Assembly (NCBI GenBank): GCA_030680575.1
Contig: JAUXVI010000020.1
Location: 18,392-82,391 of the forward strand
Origin: Hylemonella sp.
GTDB lineage: Bacteria; Pseudomonadota; Gammaproteobacteria; Burkholderiales; Burkholderiaceae_C
Length of the DNA: 64,000 nucleotides
Reading direction: 5' to 3'
Positions 37,197-45,752 of this stretch are shown piece after piece. Below the pieces are notes generated by a model. It did not search any database and was not told the origin of the DNA. It saw nothing but the letters and a program-made list of their open reading frames with translations. The position numbers and the translations under genes are program-made. Every line of letters starts with the position of its first letter. The first letter of the stretch is position 1.

Positions 37197-38675
37197 TTAC
37201 TGCGAAGCGCCCTGCTGCACAGAGGCTGCTGCCAGCAGTTGCTGGCGGACCGCGGAAGCAGAGCGCATGAACAGGGGCTTGGCTGCAGCCGAGACGGGGA
37301 TGGTCTCGCTCTGGCGCGCAATCGTGAGCGGATCCTGGTGATTGCCGTTGACGCGGAATTCGAAATGCAGGTGCGGGCCGGTCGCCCAGCCAGTGGCGCC
37401 GACAGCGCCAATGTTCTGGCCCTGGTTGATCGACTGGCCGCGCTGAACGTTGATGCGGCTCAGGTGAGCATAGACCGTGGTGTGGTTGTTGCGGTGCTTG
37501 ACGAACACCACATTGCCGAAACCATTCTGGACACCGGCAAACTCGACAACGCCGTCGCCAATGCTGCGCACGGGCGTGCCGGTGGGCGCTGCATAGTCAA
37601 CACCGAGGTGGGCGCGCCATTGCTGCAAGATGGGATGAAAACGCATCTTGAAGCCACTGGTCACGCGCGAGAATTCAAGCGGCGAAGCCAGGTAGGTGCG
37701 GCGCAGGCTCTGGCCATCCAGGGTGTAGTAGCCGCCCTTGGTCAGGCTGTGGGTGGCGTGGCCCTGCTCCTGCGGGAGCGCCGCATGGGTGTCGGGTTCC
37801 TGGAACCACATGGCCTGGTAGGTTTTGTCGCCATTGACGAACTCGGCGCTCAGCACGCGGCCGGCACGCAGCGGCTCGCCATCGCCTTCGAGCGTTTCAT
37901 AAACCACGGAGAAACGATCACCCTTGCGCAGCGAGCGATGGAAGTCGATATCACCCGAGAAGATCTCGGCCACCTGGATGGCAATGGCATCTGGAATGCG
38001 TGCATCGTCGGTGGCTGCAAACAGCGAGGTGCGGATGACGCCGCTGGCAAGGCGGGTCGAGGCCGTCAGCGGGGCCGTCTCGATCTTTGAGACGAAGGTC
38101 GTTCCCTGCTTTTCAACCACCAGGCGCGTGAAACGGCCATCGTCTTCCGGGCTCCAGCGTGCGCTGAGCTTGAGCAGGGCGTTTGTATCGGTGGCTTCGG
38201 CCGTGACACTGCGGCCAATGCGGCCCAGCAGTGTTTTCTGGGTATTGACATCGGCGCGCAAAAAGGCAGCCGCTGCCGGGTCGTTGATACCCAGGCGTTT
38301 CAGCAAGGTATCGGCTGTGTCGGTGGAGCGACTGAAATCGGAGCGGAACAGGCGGAAGCGGTGTAGGTCGAGCGCTTCGGACTGGGGCTCCAGGGCCATC
38401 GGAGAGACGGTTTCACGGACTTCGCGTACCGGCAGTTGCCCTGCATCCGGGCCCAGCGACACCACGGCAGAGGCCACCGCATACGCGCCGCCGCCACCGA
38501 GCAGCATGGCAGCTGCCACCGCGCCCATCACCCGCTTGGGATGATGCTCGATCCAATGACCCGCAAGAGTCAAAAAGTTGCTTCCGGCGGTGATGAAACC
38601 GTTTTTCAAAGGGCAGCCCAACAATGGTGGTGAGGCAGGGGCTTGAAGGCGCCGCAGCCAGTGAGCATTGCGCAC
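37197..38675 (-). CDS. M23 family murein metallopeptidase
   Basis: A 492-residue membrane-anchored peptidase predicted to cut peptidoglycan cross-links. A cytoplasmic start and one membrane helix (about 50-70, VMGAVAAAMLLGGGGAYAVASAVV) are followed by a long periplasmic region. The LytM domain follows, with zinc site HLGVDYAAPTGTPV (HxxxD) and GPHLHFEFRVNG (HxH), both intact. The start is uncertain: GTG at 38675 gives the longest form, while TTG at 38609 (KNGFITAG) may match homologues better; neither has a strong ribosome site. Divergent from tyrS. Confidence 0.88.
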   Translation of the reverse strand: MRNAHWLRRLQAPASPPLLGCPLKNGFITAGSNFLTLAGHWIEHHPKRVMGAVAAAMLLGGGGAYAVASAVVSLGPDAGQLPVREVRETVSPMALEPQSEALDLHRFRLFRSDFSRSTDTADTLLKRLGINDPAAAAFLRADVNTQKTLLGRIGRSVTAEATDTNALLKLSARWSPEDDGRFTRLVVEKQGTTFVSKIETAPLTASTRLASGVIRTSLFAATDDARIPDAIAIQVAEIFSGDIDFHRSLRKGDRFSVVYETLEGDGEPLRAGRVLSAEFVNGDKTYQAMWFQEPDTHAALPQEQGHATHSLTKGGYYTLDGQSLRRTYLASPLEFSRVTSGFKMRFHPILQQWRAHLGVDYAAPTGTPVRSIGDGVVEFAGVQNGFGNVVFVKHRNNHTTVYAHLSRINVQRGQSINQGQNIGAVGATGWATGPHLHFEFRVNGNHQDPLTIARQSETIPVSAAAKPLFMRSASAVRQQLLAAASVQQGASQ

Positions 38676-38745
38676 TTAAAATCCAGCGCAATGGCAAGCG
38701 GCTAGTATAGCTGGCCCTGACCCCCTGGCATCTGGAAAAACCCTT

Positions 38746-39984
38746 ATGAATCAAGCCTCCGCATCTAAATTTCCTGTAACCGAGCGTGTCCGGGAAGCCC
38801 TGGCCGTGACCTTGCGGGGCTGCGAGGAATTGATTCCGGAGACCGACTGGGTGCAAAAGTTGGCGCGCGCCGAGGCCACCGGCCAGCCGCTGCGCATCAA
38901 GCTCGGGCTGGATCCGACTGCCCCCGACATCCATATCGGCCATACCGTGGTGCTCAACAAGATGCGCCAGTTGCAGGATCTGGGTCATCAGGTCATCTTC
39001 CTGATTGGCGACTTCACCAGCCTGATCGGTGACCCGTCGGGCCGCAACAGCACCCGCCCGCCGTTGACGCCCGAGCAGATCAAGGCCAATGCCGAGACCT
39101 ATTACAAGCAGGCCAGTCTGGTGCTGGATCCGGCGAAAACCGAGATTCGTTACAACAGCGAATGGTGTCTGCCCTTGGGCTCCATGGGCATGATCCAGCT
39201 GGCGGCCAAGTACACCGTGGCGCGCATGATGGAACGCAACGACTTCCACGACCGTTTCAAGGCCGGCACGCCGATCTCGGTGCATGAGTTCCTCTACCCG
39301 CTGATGCAGGGTTATGACTCGGTGGCCCTCAGGAGCGACCTGGAGTTGGGTGGCACCGACCAGAAGTTCAACCTGTTAATGGGCCGCCACCTGCAGGCCG
39401 AGTATGGGCAGGAGCCGCAGTGCATTCTGACCATGCCGTTGCTGGAGGGGCTGGATGGTGTGGACAAGATGTCCAAGTCCAAAAACAATTACATCGGTAT
39501 CACCGAAGATGCCAACACCATGTTCGCCAAGGTGCTGTCGATTTCTGATGACCTGATGTGGCGCTGGTACACCCTGCTGAGCTTCCGCAGCCTGGGCGAG
39601 ATTGGAAAGCTGCAAGAGGAAGTGCAGCAGGGGCGCAATCCGAAGGACGCCAAGGTGTTGCTGGCCAAGGAGATCACGGCGCGCTTTCATTCGGTGGCCG
39701 CGGCGGATGCGGCCGAGCAGGATTTCATCAACCGCAGCCGTGGCGGCGTGCCCGACGAGATCGAGGAACAGACGCTCAAGCTGGAAGCCGGCCCGATGGG
39801 GATCGGCGCGCTGCTCAAGCAGACCGGTCTGGCCGTGTCCAGCGGCGAGGGCAATCGCCTGATCGACGGCGGCGGCGTGCGGGTGGACTCGAATGTCGTG
39901 AGCGACAAGGGGCTCAAGCTCGGCACCGGTACTTATGTGTTGCAGGTGGGCAAGCGCAAGTTCAAGAAGGTGACACTGGTGTAA
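38746..39984 (+). CDS. tyrS: Tyrosyl-tRNA synthetase
   Basis: A 412-residue class I synthetase charging tRNA-Tyr. The HIGH-type motif is in PDIHIGHTVVLNKM, the KMSKS motif in DKMSKSKNNYIG, and a C-terminal S4 RNA-binding domain (VRVDSNVVSDKGLKLGTGTYVLQVGKRKFKK) completes it. This is the TyrRZ-like form of about 400 residues. It is followed by an intrinsic terminator. Confidence 0.97.
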   Translation: MNQASASKFPVTERVREALAVTLRGCEELIPETDWVQKLARAEATGQPLRIKLGLDPTAPDIHIGHTVVLNKMRQLQDLGHQVIFLIGDFTSLIGDPSGRNSTRPPLTPEQIKANAETYYKQASLVLDPAKTEIRYNSEWCLPLGSMGMIQLAAKYTVARMMERNDFHDRFKAGTPISVHEFLYPLMQGYDSVALRSDLELGGTDQKFNLLMGRHLQAEYGQEPQCILTMPLLEGLDGVDKMSKSKNNYIGITEDANTMFAKVLSISDDLMWRWYTLLSFRSLGEIGKLQEEVQQGRNPKDAKVLLAKEITARFHSVAAADAAEQDFINRSRGGVPDEIEEQTLKLEAGPMGIGALLKQTGLAVSSGEGNRLIDGGGVRVDSNVVSDKGLKLGTGTYVLQVGKRKFKKVTLV

Positions 39985-39995
39985 GCGCCGGGCAC

Positions 39996-40015
39996 GCCCG
40001 GGAACCGGGCTTTTT
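39996..40015 (+). terminator. Rho-independent terminator after tyrS
   Basis: GCCCGG / CCGGGC stem (39996-40001 and 40005-40010), GAA loop, five T residues. It lies 11 bp after the tyrS stop. Confidence 0.8.
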
Positions 40016-40036
40016 GCGGCAAAACCAAGGGAAAAC

Positions 40037-40066
40037 ATTAACCGACCGATCGGTCGGGAGATGTTA
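40037..40066 (+). promoter_or_regulatory. Second PaaR-like operator, before paaG
   Basis: The perfect 16-bp palindrome CCGACCGATCGGTCGG (40042-40057) is preceded by TTAA, sharing the 12-base core TTAACCGACCGA with the paaA operator. It lies 65-85 bp upstream of the paaG ATG and just before an AT-rich stretch that could be the -10 region. Confidence 0.75.
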
Positions 40067-40121
40067 AATTGGCCTGACCAAGCCGGCGTGGCTTTCGTCA
40101 CGCCAACCCGAGGAATGCCTG

Positions 40122-40928
40122 ATGCCTGAGCCTACCGCCGAGTTATCTGTTCTTTATGCCGAGCAAGGAGCGGTGGCCATTGCCACCCTGAACCGCCCGC
40201 AAGCACTCAACAGTTTCACACGCCAGATGCACCGCGACCTGTGGGCCGCGCTGGACCGGGCCGAGGCCAATCCGGCCATTCGCGCCTTGATCATCACCGG
40301 TGCCGGTCGCGGCTTTTGTGCCGGCGCCGATCTGTCCGAGTTTGATTTCGGCCCCGGACCTGATCTGGTCGAGCGGGCCAACCCCGGTCCGGTGATCGAG
40401 CAGGCCTTCAATCCCACGGTGCGACGGCTGCAGCGGCTGCGCATGCCGACCATCGCTGCCGTCAATGGCGTAGCGGCTGGGGCTGGTGCCTCGCTGGCCA
40501 TGACTTGCGATATTGCGATCGCCACGCCACAGACCAGTTTCATTCAGGCCTTCAGCAAGATCGGTCTCATCCCCGATGCCGGTGGCTCCTGGTTGCTGCC
40601 GCAGCGACTGGGGCTGGCGCGTGCCATGGCGCTGGCCATGACCGGTGACAAGCTCACCGCAGTGCAGGCGCGTGACTGGGGCCTGATCTGGGATGTGAGC
40701 GACGACTGCGTGGCGGCGGCGCTGACGCTGGCGCAGCGCCTGGCCGTCATGCCGACCAAGGCGCTGGTGGCCACGCGCGAGCTGTTGCAGCGTGCCGGCA
40801 GCCACACGCTGGACCAGCATCTCGACGCCGAGCGCGACATGCAGTCGGCCCTGGGACGCACGCACGACTACATCGAAGGTGTGCTGGCATTCCGCGAAAA
40901 GCGCACACCGCAGTTCAAGGGGGAGTGA
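40122..40928 (+). CDS. paaG: Ring-1,2-epoxyphenylacetyl-CoA isomerase PaaG (crotonase family)
   Basis: This 268-residue crotonase-fold enzyme isomerises epoxy-phenylacetyl-CoA to an oxepin-CoA. The oxyanion-hole segments are RGFCAGADLSEF and NGVAAGAGASLAM. The catalytic acid region FSKIGLIPDAGGSWLLPQ has an Asp, as in PaaG, rather than the Glu of enoyl-CoA hydratases. First gene of the second paa operon, 3 bp before paaI and behind a PaaR-like operator. Confidence 0.9.
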   Translation: MPEPTAELSVLYAEQGAVAIATLNRPQALNSFTRQMHRDLWAALDRAEANPAIRALIITGAGRGFCAGADLSEFDFGPGPDLVERANPGPVIEQAFNPTVRRLQRLRMPTIAAVNGVAAGAGASLAMTCDIAIATPQTSFIQAFSKIGLIPDAGGSWLLPQRLGLARAMALAMTGDKLTAVQARDWGLIWDVSDDCVAAALTLAQRLAVMPTKALVATRELLQRAGSHTLDQHLDAERDMQSALGRTHDYIEGVLAFREKRTPQFKGE

Positions 40929-40931
40929 GGG

Positions 40932-41378
40932 ATGAGCGATGTGAAAAACGCCGAGACACTGGCGCGCCGTGTCGGCGAGTCGATGTTTGCCGCCGACCGC
41001 GCCTCGCGCGAATTCATGCAGATGGAACTGCTGTCGTGTGCGCCCGGCCGGGCCGTGATGCGCATGACGGTACGCAAAGACATGCTCAACGGCCATGAGA
41101 TCTGCCACGGCGGCCTGATCTTCACACTGGCCGACTCGACCTTTGCCTTCGCCTGCAACAGCTACAACAAGGTGGCGGTGGCAGCCGGTTGCAGCATCGA
41201 GTTCCTCAAGCCGGCGCAGCTGGGCGACGTGCTGACCTGCGAAGGCGTGGAGCAGACGCTGCAGGGCCGGCACGGCATCTACGACATGCGCGTGAGTAAC
41301 CAGCGCGGTGAGGTCATTGCCATGTTCCGTGGCAAAAGCGCCCAGATTCAGGGCAGTGTCATTCCGGAGGTCGCATGA
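40932..41378 (+). CDS. paaI: Hydroxyphenylacetyl-CoA thioesterase PaaI
   Basis: A 148-residue hot-dog-fold thioesterase that releases CoA from dead-end ring-hydroxylated phenylacetyl-CoA esters. Catalytic region: NGHEICHGGLIFTLADSTFAFACN, with the conserved HGG and Asp. The gene sits 3 bp after paaG and overlaps paaK by 4 bp. Confidence 0.93.
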   Translation: MSDVKNAETLARRVGESMFAADRASREFMQMELLSCAPGRAVMRMTVRKDMLNGHEICHGGLIFTLADSTFAFACNSYNKVAVAAGCSIEFLKPAQLGDVLTCEGVEQTLQGRHGIYDMRVSNQRGEVIAMFRGKSAQIQGSVIPEVA

Positions 41379-42673
41379 GTCAGCGCGAGTTTGCCTGGGA
41401 GCCGATCGAGAAGGCCAGCATCGACGAGTTGCGCAGTCTGCAGCTCAAGCGGCTCCAATCCACGTTGCAGCACGCTTACCGCAATTCGCCGGTGTACCGC
41501 GCCAAGTTCGACGCCGCCGGCGTGCACCCGGATGATTGCCAGACACTGGCCGATCTGGCGCGCTTTCCGTTCACCACCAAAAAAGACCTGCGCGAGAGTT
41601 ATCCCTTCGGCATGTTCGCGGTACCACGCGAACAGTGTGTGCGTATTCATGCCTCCAGCGGCACCACCGGCAAGCCGACCGTGGTGGGGTATACGCAGAA
41701 AGACATCGATACCTGGGCCTCTCTGGTAGCGCGCAGTATCCGTGCCGCTGGCGCCCGGCCCGGCGACATGGTGCATGTGAGCTACGGCTACGGCCTGTTC
41801 ACCGGCGGCCTTGGTGCCCATTACGGGGCGGAAAAGCTGGGGTTGACGGTGGTGCCGTTTGGCGGCGGACAAACCGAACGGCAAGTGCAGCTGATCCAGG
41901 ATTTCAAGCCCGACATCATCATGGTCACGCCCAGCTACATGCTGGCGATCGCTGAAGAGTTCGAGCGTCAGGGCATCAGGGCAACGCAATCCAGTCTTCG
42001 CATTGGCATCTTTGGTGCCGAGCCCTGGACCAATGACATGCGGCGCGCCATCGAGCTGCGCATGGGGCTCGATGCCGTGGATATCTATGGCCTGAGCGAG
42101 GTCATCGGCCCTGGCGTGGCCAGCGAATGCGTGCTGGCCAAGGACGGGCCGACCATCTGGGAGGACCATTTCTACCCCGAGATCATCGACCCCGACACCG
42201 GCGAACTGCTGCCCGATGGTGAAGTGGGCGAGCTGGTGTTCACCAGCCTCACCAAGGAGGCGTTGCCGGTCATCCGTTACCGCACCCGTGATCTCACGCG
42301 TCTGTTGCCGGGCAGCACACGTACCATGCGCCGCATGGAGAAGATCACCGGTCGCAGTGACGACATGATGATCGTGCGCGGCGTCAATGTGTTTCCGACC
42401 CAGGTTGAGGAGCTGATTCTTCGGCGCCCCGAGCTGACGCCCCATTACCAGTGCATCTTGCGGCGCAACGGGCCAATGGACGACCTGCTGGTGGTGGTGG
42501 AAACCCGGTCTGACGTCTCACCCGACAGCCTGGCGGCGCGGGCAGCGGCCAAGCAACTGCAGCACGAGATCAAGGCCTATGTCGGCACCAGCGTCGAGAT
42601 CGAGCTGCGGCCCGAAGGTGGTGTTGAGCGCAGTATGGGCAAGGCCAAGCGCGTGCTGGACCAGCGGCACTGA
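41375..42673 (+). CDS. paaK: Phenylacetate-CoA ligase
   Basis: The 432-residue AMP-forming ligase activates phenylacetate with ATP and CoA, the pathway entry step. It has the P-loop-like ASSGTTGKPTVVGYT, the YGLSEVIGPG motif and the A8-type hinge KITGRSDDMMIVRGVNVFPTQVE. The start overlaps the paaI stop (ATGA). Last enzyme gene of the operon. Confidence 0.96.
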   Translation: MSQREFAWEPIEKASIDELRSLQLKRLQSTLQHAYRNSPVYRAKFDAAGVHPDDCQTLADLARFPFTTKKDLRESYPFGMFAVPREQCVRIHASSGTTGKPTVVGYTQKDIDTWASLVARSIRAAGARPGDMVHVSYGYGLFTGGLGAHYGAEKLGLTVVPFGGGQTERQVQLIQDFKPDIIMVTPSYMLAIAEEFERQGIRATQSSLRIGIFGAEPWTNDMRRAIELRMGLDAVDIYGLSEVIGPGVASECVLAKDGPTIWEDHFYPEIIDPDTGELLPDGEVGELVFTSLTKEALPVIRYRTRDLTRLLPGSTRTMRRMEKITGRSDDMMIVRGVNVFPTQVEELILRRPELTPHYQCILRRNGPMDDLLVVVETRSDVSPDSLAARAAAKQLQHEIKAYVGTSVEIELRPEGGVERSMGKAKRVLDQRH

Positions 42674-42706
42674 GTATGCCAACATGGCGTGTCACAAGGG
42701 GGCGGC

Positions 42707-43204
42707 ATGGATGCACAGGCGATTTATCGGAAGTCGGGCAAAGGGACAGAGGCCATCGCGTCACGCACGCTGGCAGGCAAGCTGCGTACCTTGCTGATCC
42801 TGGTTGACGGCAAGAAAACCATTGCGAACTTGCGCGAACTGGCAGCCGGTCTGGGAGAGCCGGACCAACTGCTGGCGCAGTTGAAGGCCGAAGGGTTCAT
42901 TGAAGCCGTGCCGGGAGCGGTACCAGTACCGCCCGCTGTCCCGACGACGGCCGCCATGGCGACGATTCCACTGGCAGATGCTGGCAAGTCCCTGGGTAAG
43001 GTCAAGGCGCTGGCGACGCATTTGCTGGCAGAGGTCCTCGGCCCGCTGGCTGATGACGTGAGCCTGAAGATCGAGGCCGCGCAGGATGTGCCGCATTTCA
43101 TCGCGGCGATGAAGCTGGCGTATGCCGTTGTGCGCGAGGTGCGCGGCCAGGGGGCTGCCGACCGTTTTGGACAGGAGATTGAAGACCAGATGCCGCAGGT
43201 TTGA
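42707..43204 (+). CDS. Unknown protein, paralogue of the gene at 8416
   Basis: A 165-residue protein with the same two-part layout as the 146-residue protein at 8416-8856. The N-terminal segment YRKSGKGTEAIASR...LILVDGKKTIANLRELAAGLG...LKAEGFIEA aligns closely. An Ala/Pro-rich linker (about 68-88) is longer, and the C-terminal helical part is similar. ATG at 42707 follows AAGGGGG. It is 33 bp after paaK and may be read from the paa promoter, but nothing links it to phenylacetate. No named family. Confidence 0.7.
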   Translation: MDAQAIYRKSGKGTEAIASRTLAGKLRTLLILVDGKKTIANLRELAAGLGEPDQLLAQLKAEGFIEAVPGAVPVPPAVPTTAAMATIPLADAGKSLGKVKALATHLLAEVLGPLADDVSLKIEAAQDVPHFIAAMKLAYAVVREVRGQGAADRFGQEIEDQMPQV

Positions 43205-43222
43205 GCTTCGACCGCTTGCCGT

Positions 43223-44998
43223 TCAAGCGGCAAGCCAGGCCTCGATCAGCGGCTTGTCACGCACTGACAGGCGCCAAGTCGTCACGGCACGCGGTAGCTT
43301 CAGGGGAAGTTTCAGCAAGCGTTTGTCGCGCGCTACCAGGGCGTCGACTTTGCTGTGCGGACCGGCATAAAGCGGCAGGTCGTCGAGCTTGGTGAGGCGC
43401 CAGCCGCTGCGATTCTTGCCAGCGCCCACTTCGATGCCCAGCCATTCGTCGCCGGCGGCAAAGCCAGCTTGCTCGGCCGCACCGCCACGCAGCACGGTCT
43501 TGATCTGGATGGCGGCCCCTTCGGTCACGCGCAGGCCGAGTTGCTGTGCCAGCTGCGCCGGCTCCTCCTGAATCACCACGCCGTGGCGCTCCAGCAGCTC
43601 CTTGAGCGGCAACTCTGCGGTGCTGTGCACCCAGCGCTTGATCTCGCGGGCGTAGGAGCGACCGGCAATGTCCTGCAGCACCTGCAACAGATCGCCCTCG
43701 CTCATCGGGCCGCCTTGGCAGCGCTGCCAGAGGGCGCGCATCACCTCGTCGAGCGTATGGGAGCCGTCGGCACGCAAGCTGAGATCCAGACACAAGGCCA
43801 CCAGCGCCCCCTTGCTGTAGTAGCTCACGGTGGCATTGGGCGTGTTCTCGTCTTGCCGGTAGTACTTGACCCAGGCATCGAAACTGGCTTGTGCCACCGA
43901 TTGCACGGCGCGCCCCGGTGTCTGCATCACCTGGTTGATGGTCTTGTTCAGCAGCTTCAGGTAGCCTGCATCGTCGAGCAGACCAGCACGGCGCAGCAGC
44001 AGGTCGTCGTAGTAGCTGGTGAAGCCTTCGAAAAACCAGAGCAGTTGCGTGTAATTTTCCTGGGTGTAGTCGTAGCGCGCGAATTCGGTGGGGCGCAGGC
44101 GTTTGACGTTCCAGGTATGGAAGTACTCGTGGCTGATCAGCCCCAGCAGCGTGGTGTAGCCGTCCGCAGGCTTGGCGCCCAGGCGCGGCAGGTCGCGGCG
44201 GGCACAGATCAGCGCCGTTGAATTGCGGTGCTCCAGGCCGCCATAGCCGTCGTCGGTGGCGTTGAGCAGGAACAGGTAGTCGCGGTGCGGCGCCTTGTGC
44301 CGACGGCCCGTACTCGGGCTATGCCAGAGGCGGATTTCCGCCTCGCAGATCTTGCGCGTGTCGGCCAGCAGTCGCTCGCCATCGAAACTCGGCGGCACGC
44401 CGGTGACCACGAAACGGTGCGGCACACCCCCGGCGGTGAAGGCACCGCTCCAGAAGTTGCCCATCTCCACCGGGCTATCCACCAGTTCGTCGTAATCGGT
44501 CGCACGGTAGTTGCCGAAGCCGCGTCGGTTGACCTTCAGGGGGCTCAGGCCGGTGGCCACGGACCAGTGGGCGACGGCCCGGCTGGCAACCAGTTCAAGC
44601 TCGTGGGCCGAGTCTTCCTGGCCCTCGACACGCAGGCACAGGCTGGTGCCATTGAAGAAGCCGCGCGTGGCATCCAGCCAGGCCGCGCGCACCGAGTTGT
44701 CGAAGGCATAGACCTCGTAGCTCAGCACCAGCAGTTCTTGTGTCGTGCAATCGACCTGCCAGCTGCATTTGTCGAGCTGCTGCAGCGCCACCGGTTTGCC
44801 GCCCTGCCGTGCCTGCAGCCGCTGCAGGTTTTTCGAAAACTCGCGCACCAGGTAGCTGCCGGGGATCCACGCCGGTAGTGAAACGCGCTGTTGCGCCTGC
44901 GGGTGTGCCACAGTGAGCGTGACGCGGAACAGGTGGGCGTTCAGGTCGGCGACTTCCACCCGGTAATGGATGGGGGCGGGCGCAAAGTCTTTGGGCAT
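43223..44998 (-). CDS. M61 family metallopeptidase with PDZ domain
   Basis: A 591-residue glycyl-aminopeptidase-like protease. The N-terminal beta domain includes RVSLPAWIPGSYLVREFSKNL. The gluzincin zinc motif is in LISHEYFHTWNVKRLRP (HEXXH). A C-terminal PDZ-like domain (about 485-560) contains GAAEQAGFAAGDEWLGIE. There is no signal peptide, so it is probably cytoplasmic. It is 11 bp downstream of no other same-strand gene end than dsbC, which ends at 45010 reading in the same direction, so the two may share a transcript. Confidence 0.88.
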   Translation of the reverse strand: MPKDFAPAPIHYRVEVADLNAHLFRVTLTVAHPQAQQRVSLPAWIPGSYLVREFSKNLQRLQARQGGKPVALQQLDKCSWQVDCTTQELLVLSYEVYAFDNSVRAAWLDATRGFFNGTSLCLRVEGQEDSAHELELVASRAVAHWSVATGLSPLKVNRRGFGNYRATDYDELVDSPVEMGNFWSGAFTAGGVPHRFVVTGVPPSFDGERLLADTRKICEAEIRLWHSPSTGRRHKAPHRDYLFLLNATDDGYGGLEHRNSTALICARRDLPRLGAKPADGYTTLLGLISHEYFHTWNVKRLRPTEFARYDYTQENYTQLLWFFEGFTSYYDDLLLRRAGLLDDAGYLKLLNKTINQVMQTPGRAVQSVAQASFDAWVKYYRQDENTPNATVSYYSKGALVALCLDLSLRADGSHTLDEVMRALWQRCQGGPMSEGDLLQVLQDIAGRSYAREIKRWVHSTAELPLKELLERHGVVIQEEPAQLAQQLGLRVTEGAAIQIKTVLRGGAAEQAGFAAGDEWLGIEVGAGKNRSGWRLTKLDDLPLYAGPHSKVDALVARDKRLLKLPLKLPRAVTTWRLSVRDKPLIEAWLAA

Positions 44999-45009
44999 GT
45001 GGCGCTGGC

Positions 45010-45735
45010 TTAGCGGGATTTGCTCAGGTACTTCTCGATTTGCTGGGCGTTGATGGCGCCCGGCACGCGCGACCCATCGGCAAAGATCAGGGTTGGTGTG
45101 CCGGTGATCTTGTGTTTGCGGCCGAGTTCCAGATTGCGGGTAATGGCCGAGACGTCACAGCTGGCGGCGGGGAGCGGCTGGTCGCGCAGCATGTAGTCCT
45201 GCCAAGCCTTGGCCTTGTCCTTGGCACACCAGATGTTTTTCGACTTTTCCGCCGAATCGGGGCTGAGGATGGGGTAGAGGAAGGTGTAGACCGTGACGTT
45301 GGTCACCTTGTCCAGATCGCGTTCGAAACGCTTGCAGTAACCGCAGTTCGGATCTTCGAAAACGGCCACCTTGCGCTTGCCATCACCGCGTACCACGGTG
45401 AAGGCGTCTTTCAGCGGCAGGCTGTCAAAGTTCACCGCAGTCAGTTTGTCGATGCGCTCTTCGGTCAGGTTGCGGCGCTGGCGCGTGTCGATCAGGTTGC
45501 CCTGGATCAGGTAGTTGGCCTCGGCATCGGTGTAGAAGATGTCGGTGCCGTTGACGCGGATTTCATACACGCCATGGATGGGCGTCTTGCTGATCTCGTC
45601 GATCTTCTGCAATTGCGGGATGCGTTCGGTCAGGTTTTTGCGGATCGTGGCTTCCTGGGCCTGGGCGGTGAGAGCGGCCAGGGCGCAGGCGCTGACCAGC
45701 AGGGTTTTCAGAGCATTCATCATCATCCGTTTCAT
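45010..45735 (-). CDS. dsbC: Periplasmic thiol:disulfide interchange protein DsbC
   Basis: A 241-residue disulfide isomerase. Residues 1-27 are a signal peptide ending AQAQ. An N-terminal dimerisation domain and a thioredoxin domain follow, with the active site FEDPNCGYCKRFE (CGYC, as in DsbC) and the cis-Pro loop ITGTPTLIFADG. Start candidates are ATG 45735 and the ATGs at 45726, 45723 and 45720 (MKRMMMN); the first is used. The frame open upstream overlaps the hydroxylase gene and is not coding. Confidence 0.92.
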   Translation of the reverse strand: MKRMMMNALKTLLVSACALAALTAQAQEATIRKNLTERIPQLQKIDEISKTPIHGVYEIRVNGTDIFYTDAEANYLIQGNLIDTRQRRNLTEERIDKLTAVNFDSLPLKDAFTVVRGDGKRKVAVFEDPNCGYCKRFERDLDKVTNVTVYTFLYPILSPDSAEKSKNIWCAKDKAKAWQDYMLRDQPLPAASCDVSAITRNLELGRKHKITGTPTLIFADGSRVPGAINAQQIEKYLSKSR

Positions 45736-45752
45736 GCGACACGTCGCGTGGT

